5,591 nt of DNA from an uncultured Collinsella sp. (GTDB taxonomy: Bacteria > Actinomycetota > Coriobacteriia > Coriobacteriales > Coriobacteriaceae). Location: assembly GCA_902465465.1 (NCBI GenBank), contig CABQNF010000078.1, positions 1 to 5,591 of the forward strand, given 5' to 3'. The position numbers and the translations under genes are program-made. Shown here in pieces: positions 4,870 to 5,591 of this stretch. Below the pieces are notes generated by a model. The model made no database searches, had not been told where the DNA came from, and worked only from the letters and a program-made list of their open reading frames with translations. Every line of letters begins with the position of its first letter. Within the stretch, counting starts at the first letter, position 1.

Positions 4870-5574
4870 ATGCCTTATTACTATGGATACGGCTTTGGCA
4901 TCGACCCGCTGTACCTGCTGGTTGTTCTTGTCTGCACGGTGCTTGGCCTTGCCGCACAGAACTATATCAACTCGACGTACAAAACCTGGTCCAAGGTTCG
5001 CTCGGACGGCGATACGGGTGCCACAGTCGCTCGCCGCATGCTCGATGCCAACGGTTGTAGCGCCGTGGGTATCAAGGGTGTCGCTGGCGAGCTCACCGAC
5101 CATTACAACCCGCAGGACAACAACCTGTATCTGTCGGATGCCAACCGTTCGGGCGGTTCGGTCGCAAGCGTTGCCGTCGCCTGCCACGAGGCGGGCCATG
5201 CCGCCCAGCGTCAAAGCGGCTATGCCATGATGAAAGTGCGTACCGCCCTCGTGCCGGTCGTCAACTTTACCCAGAACACCTGGACCATCGTGTTACTCTT
5301 GGGCCTGTTTATGAACATTGCCGGGCTCACGACCCTCGCGTTGATCTTCTTCTCGTTTAGTGTGCTGTTCCAACTCGTTACGTTGCCTGTCGAGATTGAC
5401 GCCAGCCGACGTGCTGTGGCGTACATCGAGCAGTCGGGCATGAGCTCCAAGCAGGTCAACGGCGCCAAGAAGGTACTGACGGCAGCCGCGCTTACCTATG
5501 TGGCTGCAGCGCTCACTTCGATCATTCAGTTGCTCTACCTTATGGCTCGCTACAACAGAAACTCCAACCGATAA
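4870..5574 (+). CDS. YugP-family membrane zinc metallopeptidase
   Basis: The 234-residue protein has the usual size of the YugP / neutral zinc metallopeptidase family (Zn_peptidase_2). The family mark L-T-D-H-Y-N-P (75-81) with N-L-Y-L-S (85-89) precedes the zinc-binding H-E-A-G-H at 106-110, with E107 as the catalytic base. The later L-P-V-E-I-D-A-S-R-R-A segment (172-182) holds E175, the probable third zinc ligand. Hydrophobic helices lie at about 13-30, 128-151, 153-173 and 203-226, so the active site would sit at or near the membrane. Physiological substrates of the family are poorly defined. A strong GGAGG (4858-4862) lies 7 nt before the ATG at 4870, which fixes the start. It follows RNase D by 64 bp on the same strand; no functional link between the two is evident. 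Gene and stop are complete. Confidence 0.9.
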   Translation: MPYYYGYGFGIDPLYLLVVLVCTVLGLAAQNYINSTYKTWSKVRSDGDTGATVARRMLDANGCSAVGIKGVAGELTDHYNPQDNNLYLSDANRSGGSVASVAVACHEAGHAAQRQSGYAMMKVRTALVPVVNFTQNTWTIVLLLGLFMNIAGLTTLALIFFSFSVLFQLVTLPVEIDASRRAVAYIEQSGMSSKQVNGAKKVLTAAALTYVAAALTSIIQLLYLMARYNRNSNR

Positions 5575-5591
5575 CAAATGGGACAGGCAGG

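Noticed and set aside
4645..5214. 189-codon minus-strand open frame across the RNase D / metallopeptidase junction
   Set aside because: It spans two well-supported plus-strand genes, has low-complexity composition and no ribosome binding site or known motif.
5579..5591. ATG at the right edge as the start of another gene
   Set aside because: Only four codons are visible and no Shine-Dalgarno precedes it, so nothing supports a gene start.

Overview
The window looks like a chromosomal segment from a high-GC Gram-positive gut actinobacterium. A Collinsella-type member of the Coriobacteriia is my best guess. The reasons are GC-rich coding sequence, strong purine-rich ribosome binding sites, an LPxTG-anchored C69 dipeptidase, and RNase D next to a YugP-type zinc peptidase. 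No database search could be run, so the genus is an inference.

Left edge (1-347): the minus strand carries what reads as a tryptophan attenuator, reading out of the window to the left. It has an extended -10 element, a ribosome binding site, and a 22-codon leader ORF with three consecutive Trp codons. A strong rho-independent terminator with a UUCG loop follows, and the leader can form mutually exclusive pairings. The controlled gene, presumably a trp biosynthetic gene, lies beyond base 1. Two further inverted repeats sit between this promoter and the terminator of the dipeptidase.

348-2247 (minus strand): a secreted, cell-wall-anchored C69 (PepD-like) Ntn-hydrolase dipeptidase, split into two overlapping reading frames by a +1-type frame change near 1177-1186. 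The upstream frame holds the signal peptide, catalytic Cys and most of the peptidase domain. The downstream frame holds the rest of the domain, a Pro-rich wall-spanning repeat, an LPTTG sorting signal, a membrane helix and a basic tail. A likely promoter lies at about 2393-2421, and an inverted repeat lies in the 5' leader.

2450-3573 (minus strand): a two-gene operon. A diacylglycerol-kinase-family lipid kinase is followed 9 bp later by a 30-codon single-span membrane microprotein whose ribosome binding site overlaps the kinase stop codon. A hairpin terminator with a second weaker hairpin behind it ends the unit.

3574-5591 (plus strand): divergently transcribed from the kinase are RNase D (DEDDy exonuclease plus HRDC) and, 64 bp later, a YugP-family membrane zinc metallopeptidase. 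The last 17 bases hold nothing identifiable.

The most notable items are the Trp attenuator, which is easy to miss because its ORF is only 22 codons, the frameshifted sortase-anchored dipeptidase, and the unannotated 30-aa membrane peptide coupled to the lipid kinase.
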